Positions 1 to 8,788 of a stretch of DNA of 45,625 bases are shown here, piece after piece; the stretch's first letter is position 1, and each line of letters opens with the position of its first letter. The DNA comes from CAZJHX01 sp964545715 (GTDB lineage Bacteria > Myxococcota_A > UBA9042 > GCA-2863065): assembly GCA_964545715.1 (NCBI GenBank), contig CAZJHX010000086.1, forward strand, positions 1 through 45,625, given 5' to 3'. The notes under the pieces were generated by a model. It made no database searches. It saw nothing but the letters and a program-made list of their open reading frames with translations, and was not told the origin of the DNA. Made by a program: the position numbers and the translations under genes.

Positions 1-31
1 GGGCCTAAGGGCCCGACTTCACACGTTCCAT

Positions 32-81
32 CCCCTCGCTTCGCTCGGCGCCGAGATCCCCAGGCGAGGCTCCACGAGGGG
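32..81. other. Inverted-repeat cluster 3' of the WD40 gene
   Basis: Bases 1-116 hold no gene. CCCCTCG at 32-38 and CGAGGGG at 75-81 are perfect 7-base inverted arms, and between them lies the 12-base palindrome CTCGGCGCCGAG at 44-55. A smaller hairpin, GGGCC-TAAG-GGCCC, sits at 1-14. The cluster lies just downstream of the stop of the minus-strand WD40 gene, so it may help end or stabilise that transcript. There is no U-tract, so it is not a standard intrinsic terminator. Confidence 0.35.
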
Positions 82-116
82 CGCAACGCCGTTTGGCACC
101 AGTCACCCAGCCGGAT

Positions 117-2060
117 TTAAGGCGTCGTCTTCGGTTGGAAGCGGAAGATCTTGGCGCTTCCGAACGGGTCCATGCCGCCCGTCAGCACCAGCCGCCCCGA
201 GTCGCCCAGGCTCAACGCCGTCGGACGTCCGCGCCCGGCGTTGGCGCTGGCGATCATGGCGCCGCTCTCAACGCTCCAGGCGCGCACGGTGCCCTGGTTG
301 TCGATGGTCACGATCATCTCGCCATCGGGGTGATACATCATGCCGCGCAGCTGAGCCGGGTTGCCGCGCAGCTTCTTGAGCTCCCGCCGCTCTTCAACGT
401 CGTACAGCATGATGACGCGACGGTTCTCCACCATAGCCAGCGTGTTGCCGTCGGGGCTGAAAGCTAAATGCGACACGGGCAGGCCGCGGCGCACCCACTG
501 GGTGTTGTTGGTCTCCACGTACCGGATGATGGTGATGTGGTTCTCTTCTGCGCTGGCCACGCGCTTGCCCTGCCCATCCGCGGCCAACGCCACGATGTGG
601 CTGGTGTGACCCTTGAACACGACTGTGGGCTCGAACGTCTTGGCGTCCAGCTGATTGACGATGATGTCGTCGCCGGCAGTCCACACGGTCTTGCCTGAGG
701 CGCCCGGTACGATGTGCCGAATGGTGCCGGTGTGCACGCTGTGGTCCGCGACCTGCTTGCCGCTGTCGGACATCACCAGGATGTGCCCGTTGTCGCGCCC
801 CACGAACAGCTGCTTGCCGTCCGGTGTATACGCCACCGACGAGACGCCGCCCGGGCCCAGGTCAGGGGAGTCCGGCGCCGCCTGCGCGGTCAGAGCGTCC
901 ACCAGGAACAGCTTGCCCTCGCTGGCGATCGCCGCGCGGGTCGACTTGGGGTTGGCGGCCACCGCGCGCACCACACCGTTGACGGATGGCAGCGGCTTCT
1001 TGGGCCCCTTGGGGGCGCCGGTCCGGGCATCCCACAGGCCGATCGTGTTGTCCGCGCCGAGCGTGAGCAGGTCGCCTGACTTTGGCACATAGCGCACCTG
1101 CCGGATCTCCCCGTCATGGGCCGCAAACGGCTTCACCACCGGCTCCTCGGATTTGAAGTCCGGGGACCACACGCTGACCTGTCCGTTGCGCTCGCCGATG
1201 GCGATGTTGCCCGCCGTGCTCACGTCCATGTCGGTGATTCGGCTGCTGCCGACGCGCCGGGAGCTCAGCACCTTGAGCGCGATCGGGTCGATGGAGGCCA
1301 GCTCACCGACCAGCCCGACCATGTAGAGGGTCTCCTGTCCAGGGCTCCACTGCAGCGCGACAACCGTGTTGCGGAAGGCCAGGGGGGGCGCATCGCTCTT
1401 GCCTTTCTCCACGCTCCAGCGCCTGACCTGGGCGTCGCGTCCGCCGGAGAAGACGTATTGCCCGTTGAAGCTCCAGGTCACGGTGTAGACCGTGGACGAG
1501 TGCCCCTCGAAGTGGGCCGTCCGCTTGCCGTCCGCGATGCGCCAGACCCGGACGTCGTCCGCCACCGAGCCCGTAGCCACCAGCGTGCCGTCCACGGTCA
1601 CCGCCAGCGCCTTGAGGTCGCCGTTATGCGCTTTGATGTCCTCCTTGATGACGCCTTTTACGGGGTCCCAGATAATCAGGTGGTTGTCGGCGCCGCCGGT
1701 CAACAGGGTCTGGCCGTCGGGCGTGTAGATCGCCTCCAGCACCATCTCTTTGTGCCCGACCAGGATGCGGGGCTCGCCGCCTTTGCGCGGGACCAGGGTC
1801 ACCGAGCCGTCGCTGCCCCCCACGGCGTACTCGTCACCGTTCGGAGAGATGGCAAACGCCAGCCCCGGCATGCCTGTGGGCACCGCGATGTCCGCGATCT
1901 TCTCCAGCTCGCCAAAGCGGTCTGCCAGGGGCACCTCGCGGGGCGTCGTGGGCTTCACGGGCGCCGGCGGCTCCTCAGCCTTTTTGTTGCACCCGGGGCA
2001 CACTAGCAGCGCGATCTGTAGCGTGAACACCACAATGGGGGCGCTGAGATCGCGTAACAT
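117..2060 (-). CDS. WD40-repeat beta-propeller lipoprotein
   Basis: A 647-residue protein made almost entirely of WD40-like blades. Blade ends such as LIIWD, VRVWR, VRRWS, VSVWS, IGLWD and VRAWS recur about every 40 residues, and GH dipeptides (VGHKE, EGHSS, KGHTS) mark blade starts. The number of blades suggests two propellers. The start chosen (ATG at 2060) gives a hydrophobic N-terminus, IVVFTLQIALLVCPGC, with Cys24 as a possible lipidation site, followed by a Pro-rich linker. The frame is open further upstream, but that extension would run through the divergent gene at 2097 and has no signal-like sequence. WD40 propellers are protein-interaction scaffolds; no enzymatic domain is present. 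A periplasmic or outer-membrane scaffold role is inferred. The lipobox is imperfect because Cys and Pro precede the Gly-Cys. Confidence 0.85.
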   Translation of the reverse strand: MLRDLSAPIVVFTLQIALLVCPGCNKKAEEPPAPVKPTTPREVPLADRFGELEKIADIAVPTGMPGLAFAISPNGDEYAVGGSDGSVTLVPRKGGEPRILVGHKEMVLEAIYTPDGQTLLTGGADNHLIIWDPVKGVIKEDIKAHNGDLKALAVTVDGTLVATGSVADDVRVWRIADGKRTAHFEGHSSTVYTVTWSFNGQYVFSGGRDAQVRRWSVEKGKSDAPPLAFRNTVVALQWSPGQETLYMVGLVGELASIDPIALKVLSSRRVGSSRITDMDVSTAGNIAIGERNGQVSVWSPDFKSEEPVVKPFAAHDGEIRQVRYVPKSGDLLTLGADNTIGLWDARTGAPKGPKKPLPSVNGVVRAVAANPKSTRAAIASEGKLFLVDALTAQAAPDSPDLGPGGVSSVAYTPDGKQLFVGRDNGHILVMSDSGKQVADHSVHTGTIRHIVPGASGKTVWTAGDDIIVNQLDAKTFEPTVVFKGHTSHIVALAADGQGKRVASAEENHITIIRYVETNNTQWVRRGLPVSHLAFSPDGNTLAMVENRRVIMLYDVEERRELKKLRGNPAQLRGMMYHPDGEMIVTIDNQGTVRAWSVESGAMIASANAGRGRPTALSLGDSGRLVLTGGMDPFGSAKIFRFQPKTTP

Positions 2061-2096
2061 GACGGGCGGCACAACCTTTGCTAACACTTTATCCTC

Positions 2097-2543
2097 GTGA
2101 AGAAGCGACGCCCCAAAGTTACTGTTCCCGCCGTTCTGGCGACACTGGTCCTTGTGTCGCTCGCCAGCGTCGCGGATGCCAAGCCGCCTCGCCGAACGGC
2201 GCCGCATGATACCGCGATGCGTCTGGCAGGTCAGCTTCTGGACCTGACGACGGCTGTGAACGGCAAGCTGGCGCGCCTTCCCGCCCCCAAGACGCCCAGC
2301 GAGCGAGCTGTTTCGGCAGGCGTGAAGGGCTTTGCCGCCGAGGCACCCAAGCTGCGTAAGCACCTCACGCGGTGGCTTGTGGAGAAGGGCCCCGCCCGTG
2401 CCAGCATGAAGCGCATGAACAAGCACGCATGGAACCTGCACCGCCATTTGGATCGTGCGCCCAGGTACCGGCCCATCTTCAACGACTGGGCGCGCGTCGT
2501 GTCTGTTTTACGCCGTCTGAACAAGTCACTCGCGCGGCCGTAA
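2097..2543 (+). CDS. Small secreted hypothetical protein
   Basis: A 148-residue protein starting at GTG 2097. The N-terminus is a clear Sec signal peptide: basic MKKRRPK, a hydrophobic stretch AVLATLVLVSLASV, and a likely cleavage after ADA near residue 28. The mature part is short, basic and probably helical (many Arg, Lys and Leu), with no family I recognise. It is divergent from the WD40 gene with only 36 bases between the starts, so the two promoters must overlap or lie inside coding sequence. Six bases separate its stop from the next gene, a histidine kinase, so co-transcription is likely. The function is unknown. Confidence 0.7.
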   Translation: MKKRRPKVTVPAVLATLVLVSLASVADAKPPRRTAPHDTAMRLAGQLLDLTTAVNGKLARLPAPKTPSERAVSAGVKGFAAEAPKLRKHLTRWLVEKGPARASMKRMNKHAWNLHRHLDRAPRYRPIFNDWARVVSVLRRLNKSLARP

Positions 2544-2549
2544 GCGGCA

Positions 2550-3926
2550 TTGTATGCTCCCCAGGTGACGGAAGGGGACAGAAGCACACGTTCTGAGCCG
2601 GAGATCGCGGTCATCAAGGATGCGCCCTTCGATTTCTCGGCGCTGCAGATGATGGGCTCCCGGTACGCGCTGCTCACCGAGATCGCGCGACTGCTCATCC
2701 GCGCCAAAGAGCCGGACACCCTGGTCGACATGGTGATCAAGAAGCTGACCGGGCTCATGGAGTTCGAGCGCTGCTCGTTTTCTGAGCTCGATGCGGGCGG
2801 CGTTACCTACCGTATGCGCACCTTGTTTGAGTCGCGCGCCACCTTCGGCGTGGAAGATTTCTATGACGTCCCGATAAAACGGGGTGTCGCAGGACGCTCG
2901 ATTCGCAAGCGTCGCACCACCTACATGCCGGCGGCCGAGGACACCGGCAAACAGCTCGGAATCGTGGACCCGGCGATGGAGGGTGGGAGCCTGCGCTCCG
3001 TGCTGAGCATCCCGCTGTTGGCCGGCGGCGACGTCTACGGTGCGGTCACCTTCGGGGCCGAGCGGCCCGACCACTACTCGGACACCGACATCAAGATCGC
3101 CCGCCAGGTGGCGGACATGCTGGCGCTGGCCTACGAGCGACAAAAGCACATCGCCGAGAACGAGTCGCTGGCGCATGACTTGCTCGAGAAGAGCAACAAC
3201 CTGGAGCGGGCCGTCGAGAACCTGAAGGCGACCAACCTCGAGCTGGACACGTTCATCTATTCGGCGTCCCACGATCTACGCGCGCCGCTGCTGAGCATCG
3301 CCGGTCTCAGCGACCTCGCACGGCTCGCCCTGGCCACCGACAACAAGGAAGAGCTGGCCGACTACATCGATCGCATCCACCGCAACGTCCAGCGCCTGGA
3401 TGGCGTGGTGATCGACATCCTGCAGGTCAACCGGGCCCGGCGCCTGGAGCAGAATCTGGAGAAGACCGAGCTGCACAAGCTCATCGGCGAGGTCGTCGAG
3501 CTGCTCGCCGCCAAGGACGACTCCTATCACGTGGACATCCGCGTGCGCTGCGACATCAAAGCGCCGATCGCGCTGGAGCGCCGCCGCGTCAGGCAAGTGC
3601 TGAACAACTTGATCGCCAACGGCGTGAAGTACTGTGACCGCAACAAAGACGAGATGTACGTCAACGTCAGCGCCAGCATCGTCGACGGCGACCTGGTCCT
3701 GCGCGTGACGGACAACGGCATCGGCGTGCCCAAGGGCCACGAAGAGCGCATCTTTGAGATGTTCTACCGCGCGTCAAACCGCAGCATGGGCTCCGGCCTC
3801 GGGCTGTATCTGGTGCAGCGCCACGCCAACGCAATGGGGGGCGACGTCCGCTTCGAGCGCTCCGAGAACGAGACCACCTTTGCCGTGAGAATCCCGCTCA
3901 CCCCTCAGGATGAGGACGCCGCATGA
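2550..3926 (+). CDS. Soluble GAF-domain sensor histidine kinase
   Basis: A 458-residue protein with no membrane segment. Residues about 38-205 form a GAF domain (SVLSIPLLAGGDVYGAVTFG is typical). A short coiled coil follows at about 207-232, then a HisKA-type domain with phospho-acceptor His241 in SASHDLRAPL. The HATPase domain has the N box (NLIANGVKYCDRN), the G1 box (DNGIGVP) and the G2 box (GSGLGLYL). The phosphotransfer and ATP-binding motifs are all present, so an active kinase is expected. TTG at 2550 is the longest start; GTG at 2565 is an equally possible start and no clear ribosome binding site separates them. The stop overlaps the next ATG by four bases (ATGA), so the response regulator at 3923 is translationally coupled and is the likely partner. 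The GAF ligand cannot be read from sequence. Confidence 0.9.
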   Translation: MYAPQVTEGDRSTRSEPEIAVIKDAPFDFSALQMMGSRYALLTEIARLLIRAKEPDTLVDMVIKKLTGLMEFERCSFSELDAGGVTYRMRTLFESRATFGVEDFYDVPIKRGVAGRSIRKRRTTYMPAAEDTGKQLGIVDPAMEGGSLRSVLSIPLLAGGDVYGAVTFGAERPDHYSDTDIKIARQVADMLALAYERQKHIAENESLAHDLLEKSNNLERAVENLKATNLELDTFIYSASHDLRAPLLSIAGLSDLARLALATDNKEELADYIDRIHRNVQRLDGVVIDILQVNRARRLEQNLEKTELHKLIGEVVELLAAKDDSYHVDIRVRCDIKAPIALERRRVRQVLNNLIANGVKYCDRNKDEMYVNVSASIVDGDLVLRVTDNGIGVPKGHEERIFEMFYRASNRSMGSGLGLYLVQRHANAMGGDVRFERSENETTFAVRIPLTPQDEDAA

Positions 3927-4306
3927 ACAGATTCGGTCGAGTCGTGCTGGTCGATGACAACGACGACGACAACTTCATTCACGAGCGCTTTCTGGCCGCA
4001 GCCGGCTGGTCTCAGGACGTCCAGGCCTTCGGCGGCGCCGACGAGCTGCTGGCGGAGCTGGCCGACATGAATCCCATCCCGGATGTCATGTTCATCGACT
4101 TGAATATGCCCGCCATGAACGGCTTCGAACTGCTGGACGAGCTGGCCAAGACCGACTTCGATCTAGCCTCGACCCGCGTCGTGGTGCTGACCTCGTCGAT
4201 TCATCCCGACGATCGCCGGCGCGCGGACGAGAGCCCGCTGGTCACGGCGTACGTTCAGAAGCCGCTGAATCTGCAGGCGCTGGCGCAGCTGGCGGATGTG
4301 TTCTAG
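3923..4306 (+). CDS. Single-domain response regulator (CheY/Rcp1-like)
   Basis: A 127-residue receiver domain with no output domain. The acidic pocket is VDDND (Asp11, Asp12), the phospho-acceptor is Asp59 in FIDLNMP, the switch Thr is Thr90 in VVLTSS, and the conserved Lys is Lys113 in VQKPL. This pattern resembles the Rcp1-like receivers paired with GAF or phytochrome-type kinases. The gene overlaps the histidine kinase stop by four bases. With no DNA-binding or enzymatic output, it must act by protein contact or pass phosphate on to a partner not in this window. It ends with TAG at 4304, five bases before the convergent end of the IPT lipoprotein gene. Confidence 0.92.
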   Translation: MNRFGRVVLVDDNDDDNFIHERFLAAAGWSQDVQAFGGADELLAELADMNPIPDVMFIDLNMPAMNGFELLDELAKTDFDLASTRVVVLTSSIHPDDRRRADESPLVTAYVQKPLNLQALAQLADVF

Positions 4307-4311
4307 CGGAC

Positions 4312-7300
4312 TTACAGCGGCGTAAACGTGACGCCATTGGTCGCCCAACTCTTCCACGAGCCGACGTCGTACATGTCCCAGAAGTCGAAGTTGTGCACCG
4401 ACGCGCCGGGTTTGAACACCCGGTTCACCTGCATCAGGATGGGCCCACCAGCAAACGGCGCCAGCGGTGACACGCCGGGGCTGATCTCCGGCAGGTTGGG
4501 GAAGGTCACCTCGGTGACCTCAGACTCCACCACCGTCCACCAGGCTGGGAAGTAGAAGCCCGGCCCGGCCAGCATCTGCACGAAGTTGAAAGTCGGCAGC
4601 GCGCTCGGCTCGGCGGTCCACGCCAGGTGGTAGCCGAAGGTGCCGAAGTTGGAGATGGGATCGATGATCTCCGGGAAGCTGAGCATGGGGCCCAGCGTCA
4701 CAACCTGTGTGCCTGCCGCGTAGCTCGGGGTGCCGGGCTCGTCGAAGGCGACGACCGCCATCAAGTCGCCGCCGTACTTAGGCGCTTTCTCCGCGCTCCA
4801 GCCGTTGCCGTCGTACCGCAGCAGCAGGCCGCGGCTGCCCGACACGAAGACCTGGCCGTTTTCCAGCGCCACAACCGCGTTCAGCTGCTCGGTGGTCGGC
4901 ACATCGTGCTGGATCCACTGGCCCGGGCCCGACCACTCGATCACGGTGCCCTTGTCGCCCACGATCCAGACGTGGTCCGGCGCGGTGCCGCTGATGCCGC
5001 GCAGGGCCAGACCGGTCACCAACTGCTCGGTCTTCCAAGCCGCATCCAGCGCGTTGTAGCGCCACAGCCTGCCGTCGTCGCCGACGGTCATCAGGTCGGT
5101 CGGGCCGGCGCCCCACGCCGCGCGCAAGGTCACCGACGGCGCGCTGGCGATGCTGGTCCAGCCGTCGCTGCCGCGGTGCAATACGACCTGCTCACCGACG
5201 GCGTACATGTTGTCCGGGGACGTGCCCCAGACGCCGAACAGGTCCGCCTCGGCGCCTGTGTCCAGTGCGCTCCACTTGACGCCGTCGAACTCGACCGCCG
5301 CGCCGTTGTCGCCCACCGTCAGGGCGTAGCTCTCCTCGATGCCCCACACCGCGCGCAGGTGGTCGCTTACCGGGGAGTATTGCGGGAACCAGGCGCCGTT
5401 CTTGCCGTGCGCGATCAGCCCGTCGGCCCCCACGGCCCACACGTTTTGCGGCGCGTTGCCCCACATGCCGAGGATGTCGGTCTGGATGCCCGCGTTCTGC
5501 ACCGTCCACGCGCCGTCCTGGAAGCTGAAGAGGCGGTCCACCTCGAGCAGCTTGACGTTGAACGCCTGAGTGCCGCTGACGCCGAACTCGCCGCCGCGTA
5601 CCTCGGCGTGGAAGATGTAGGTGACGCCCTCGAGCTCACCGCCCAGCGCCTCGGGCTGGTTGTCCAGGGTGAAGCGGTTCTGGCCGATCCCCTGCAGCTG
5701 GGCCACGTTCCAGTAGCCCTCCGGTCCGAAGTCCATCGCGATCCGCAGCGTGGTGCCGGTGGGCTGCGACTTGTACATGAGCGGCGCGCCGTCCAGTCGC
5801 AGCGGCACGTCCTTTTTCAGCGGGATGTTCAGCTCGATGTTGATGTCGCTGAGCTCCTCACCCGGAATCGGCTCCACGTTGCGAGCCACGCCCATGCGCA
5901 GCGGCAGGAACGACGCCGTCTTGTTGTTGGGATCGCGCACGACGCCGCCGATGCAGATCACCGCCAGCTCGCCCAGGCGCGTCTTCATCCAGTACTCGCC
6001 CACGCCGTCGACCCAGGCCCGCGAGCCGTCGTCCGTCGCGATCGGCGTGTGGGGTGTCGGGGGCTCCTCCCACAAGGTGTGGTTCGTCGTCTGGCAGTAC
6101 GCCGCCTTCTCGCCGGGGTACGGGATGCAGCCCAGCTTGTTCTCGGTTGTCCCGCCGCACACATAGCCGGTGGGGCAGTCCTGGGACGACAGGCACGCCT
6201 CGGCGCAGTAGGTGCCGGCGCAGCTCGCGTTCTCGCCGCAATCCGCGTCCGTCTCACACGGCAGGCAGTTGTTGGTGCCGCCGGCGCCGGCAAGGCCCTG
6301 GGCCTCGATGGCGTCGCAGGTGACCGGCGGCATGATGATGTACTTGCCCAGCCCGGTCACGCTGCCGGTGATGTGGCCGAACGGCAGCCCCTCGCCGCCT
6401 CCACCGCCGCCGCCGGATGACGACGGGTTCATCGGGATCAGGTGCACTGTGACGTTCTCCGCGTCGTACTCCACCACGGTCATGGCGGTGTGCTGCGCCT
6501 TGGACGCCGTCACCATCTGGGCCCCGCGCAGGTCCTCACCGCTGAACGTGATCTGGCCGCGGTCGTCGGTCACGCCCTGATAGGGGGTCTCCGCGTTGGC
6601 CCACAGCATGACGAACGCGCCCGGGATCGGGTCGGTCGTGAAGATGTCCAGCACGGTGACGTTGACCGAGCCGCGGATGATCGGACCCCAGGAGCCGCCG
6701 TAGGGCGAGTAGGGATCGAAGTAGCTGTAGGCGTCCAGCAGCTCCATGGTCTTGCCGTCCTGCTCTACGGCCACGTCCACGTTGGTCGGCTCGTCGGCCT
6801 TGGGGGCGCGCACCTGCAGCTCGGTGGAGGAGACGACGTCGACCTTGCTCAAAAACTGCTTGGCAAAGCGGACCTCAGCGCCCTTTTTGAAGCCGGCGCC
6901 GTACACGTGAATGAGCGTGTTGCCGGCGATCGCGCCGTAGTTGGGCGCCACCGCATAAAGCTCGACCCCGTTCATCGGCTTGTAGGTGAACCCGTCTTCC
7001 AGCACACCCTCGCCACCGTCGCCGACGACCCGGATGTCCGCCCAGCCCGGGCTGCCGATCGGCGTGATCAGCTCGATCTTGGTCGCGGTCTGCGACACGA
7101 TCGTCGCCGGGAGCGCGCCCACGTAGACCTCGATGTCACCCGCCAGGTTGGCGCCCGACAGCGTGACGGTCTCACCGCCATCCACAAAGCCGTTCGCCGG
7201 CAGGACGCTCACGGGCGCCGGAATCGTCGTGTACTGATACCCGGCGTCGACCGTATCCGCGCCGTTGGACGTGGTCAGCGTGATATCGGCCGTCCCCGGC

Positions 7301-8439
7301 GCGCCGTTGGGGGCCAGCACGATGATGCGACTGCTGATCGCGTCCACGGACACGACCTGAGCGGTTTTGTTGCCAAAGGTCACGGTCGTGTCGCCCGAGT
7401 TGGTCAGCCCGTAGGCGGTCAAAGTGACCTGGCTGCCGCCGGAGACGTCGCCGGCGTGTGGCCACACATTCAGGATCTCGGTCTCGCCGCTGCCGGCGCC
7501 GACAAACGTAAACGCGTCGTTCAGCAGGGTGTGCCCGTCCTGGGTCGAGACCTGGATGTCCGCGGCGCCCTCGTCGCCGCCAGGGAGGCTGATCGTGAGC
7601 GTGCCGGCGCCGTCGCCCGACAGGGTCTCCACGGGCGCATCGTCCACGTACACGATGGCGTCCGCGCTGAGGCCGGCGCCGGTCAGGGTCACGATGGACT
7701 CGCCGTCGACGGGGCCGCTGAGCGGAGACACCGACGAGACGGACGGGGCGACGGTGAAGCGGAAGCCGCCGAAGATCACGTCGTTGGTCCAGGGGGTCGA
7801 CACGATGACGTCCGTGTCGCCACCATCGCCCGGAGGCGTGATCGCCAGCAGGGACGTCGAGTCCACCACCGTGATGTCGATGGCGAGCCGGCCGTCCAGC
7901 AGCAGCTTCGTGTCCTGGGTGAAGCCGACGCCCCGCACGGTGATCGGGGTGCCGCCGCCGGCGGGACCGCGGTTGGGCTCAATGCTGGTGACCGAGAGCT
8001 TGTCGCGGAAGAGGAACGCGTCCTCCAAAACGGTCTTGGCGCCATTGGGCGCTTCCAGGGTGATGTCGACGATGCCCGGCTTGTGGGCCGGGGTGCGCGC
8101 GTGAATGATGACGGCGGAGTAAACGATGACGTCGGGCGCCTTCAGGGAGCCGAAATACACCTCGGTGCCCGGCACAAACGCGTTGCCTTCCAGCACGACC
8201 AGCTCGCCGCCAAACGTGCGGCCCTCGTCCGGCTCAAGGTCCAGCACCTCGAACTTGGCGATCGGGTCGTCTTTCTTGGGGTCGTCTTTGGTCGGGTCGT
8301 CTTTCTTGGGGTCGTCGCCCGGCTTCGTGATGTCGCTCGGGTCGCCGGTGCGTCCTTCGGGACCACAGCCGGCAGCAAACAAGCCGGCAGCGATCACCAT
8401 CGAAACGCCCAAATTCAACAGCCGACCCGCACTCCGCAT
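4312..8439 (-). CDS. Large IPT/TIG, Cys-rich and beta-propeller lipoprotein
   Basis: A 1375-residue exported protein. The signal peptide ends in the lipobox LFAAGC with lipidated Cys25. A charged linker of repeated DDPKK units follows. Residues about 65-570 contain six IPT/TIG immunoglobulin-like domains, each with a proline-glycine entry such as IEPNRGPAGGG or VSPLSGPVDG. Next comes a carboxypeptidase-regulatory-like sandwich (VLDIFTTDPIPGAFVML), a Ser/Gly linker, and a Cys-rich module (CETDADCGENASC, QDCPTGYVC). The C-terminal third is a beta-propeller of blades like WGNAPQNVWAVG and WGTSPDNMYAVG. The architecture suggests a surface scaffold or adhesin; no catalytic domain is seen. It is divergent from the giant protein at 8789, with about 350 bases of shared upstream DNA, so co-regulation is possible. 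Confidence 0.88.
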   Translation of the reverse strand: MRSAGRLLNLGVSMVIAAGLFAAGCGPEGRTGDPSDITKPGDDPKKDDPTKDDPKKDDPIAKFEVLDLEPDEGRTFGGELVVLEGNAFVPGTEVYFGSLKAPDVIVYSAVIIHARTPAHKPGIVDITLEAPNGAKTVLEDAFLFRDKLSVTSIEPNRGPAGGGTPITVRGVGFTQDTKLLLDGRLAIDITVVDSTSLLAITPPGDGGDTDVIVSTPWTNDVIFGGFRFTVAPSVSSVSPLSGPVDGESIVTLTGAGLSADAIVYVDDAPVETLSGDGAGTLTISLPGGDEGAADIQVSTQDGHTLLNDAFTFVGAGSGETEILNVWPHAGDVSGGSQVTLTAYGLTNSGDTTVTFGNKTAQVVSVDAISSRIIVLAPNGAPGTADITLTTSNGADTVDAGYQYTTIPAPVSVLPANGFVDGGETVTLSGANLAGDIEVYVGALPATIVSQTATKIELITPIGSPGWADIRVVGDGGEGVLEDGFTYKPMNGVELYAVAPNYGAIAGNTLIHVYGAGFKKGAEVRFAKQFLSKVDVVSSTELQVRAPKADEPTNVDVAVEQDGKTMELLDAYSYFDPYSPYGGSWGPIIRGSVNVTVLDIFTTDPIPGAFVMLWANAETPYQGVTDDRGQITFSGEDLRGAQMVTASKAQHTAMTVVEYDAENVTVHLIPMNPSSSGGGGGGGEGLPFGHITGSVTGLGKYIIMPPVTCDAIEAQGLAGAGGTNNCLPCETDADCGENASCAGTYCAEACLSSQDCPTGYVCGGTTENKLGCIPYPGEKAAYCQTTNHTLWEEPPTPHTPIATDDGSRAWVDGVGEYWMKTRLGELAVICIGGVVRDPNNKTASFLPLRMGVARNVEPIPGEELSDINIELNIPLKKDVPLRLDGAPLMYKSQPTGTTLRIAMDFGPEGYWNVAQLQGIGQNRFTLDNQPEALGGELEGVTYIFHAEVRGGEFGVSGTQAFNVKLLEVDRLFSFQDGAWTVQNAGIQTDILGMWGNAPQNVWAVGADGLIAHGKNGAWFPQYSPVSDHLRAVWGIEESYALTVGDNGAAVEFDGVKWSALDTGAEADLFGVWGTSPDNMYAVGEQVVLHRGSDGWTSIASAPSVTLRAAWGAGPTDLMTVGDDGRLWRYNALDAAWKTEQLVTGLALRGISGTAPDHVWIVGDKGTVIEWSGPGQWIQHDVPTTEQLNAVVALENGQVFVSGSRGLLLRYDGNGWSAEKAPKYGGDLMAVVAFDEPGTPSYAAGTQVVTLGPMLSFPEIIDPISNFGTFGYHLAWTAEPSALPTFNFVQMLAGPGFYFPAWWTVVESEVTEVTFPNLPEISPGVSPLAPFAGGPILMQVNRVFKPGASVHNFDFWDMYDVGSWKSWATNGVTFTPL
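8264..8323. repeat. 15-bp tandem repeat encoding an acidic linker
   Basis: Four consecutive 15-base units (8264, 8279, 8294, 8309) begin GGGTCGTC on the plus strand. On the coding strand they give repeats of the type DDPKK/DDPTK just after the lipidated Cys of the IPT lipoprotein. The first and third units are identical and the last has diverged. The repeat length is a multiple of three, so changes in copy number would lengthen or shorten the tether without a frameshift. Confidence 0.8.
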
Positions 8440-8469
8440 TCACGCTCTCCTTCGCCCCACCAAAAGCCT

Positions 8470-8489
8470 AACCGAATATTTGCTCGGTT
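8470..8489. promoter_or_regulatory. Inverted repeat in the divergent intergenic region
   Basis: The 349-base region 8440-8788 separates two large divergent surface-protein genes and contains no gene. AACCGA (8470-8475) and TCGGTT (8484-8489) are perfect inverted arms around the AT-rich spacer ATATTTGC, 31 bases upstream of the IPT lipoprotein start. This is a plausible operator or small hairpin. No convincing -35/-10 pair or sigma54 site could be assigned. The plus gene has a likely ribosome binding site, AAGGGG, ending at 8780. Confidence 0.35.
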
Positions 8490-8788
8490 TCCTCTGGCGG
8501 GCATTGTTCATTTTCAGTGCAAAACACGTTCCACCCCTGCTGTATGAACCGCGCACACACTTGGTTACGACGCAGGGCCACGATCGGTTCACATCCCTTG
8601 GTTGGGGGCCGCGCAAAAACTATGTGAAAAAAATCCGCACTCGGCCGTTTTACCGACAGTTTTCTGACGGTCCGGGTGCCGACTGCGCCCGGTGGATCTC
8701 GCGTGCGCGTGCGCGTAGACTCCCCACGCCGTTTTTGATCGAGCATGAGCCGCAGTCGATCGACCACGAACCGCAAGGGGATGCCACG

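Noticed and set aside
2061..2447. Upstream extension of the WD40 gene
   Set aside because: It would overlap the divergent gene at 2097 over most of its length and places the lipoprotein-like signal in the middle of the protein.
4627..6420. Plus-strand 597-residue frame opposite the IPT lipoprotein
   Set aside because: Antisense shadow with Arg/Ala/His-rich sequence and no domain; the minus frame has signal peptide, IPT and propeller motifs.
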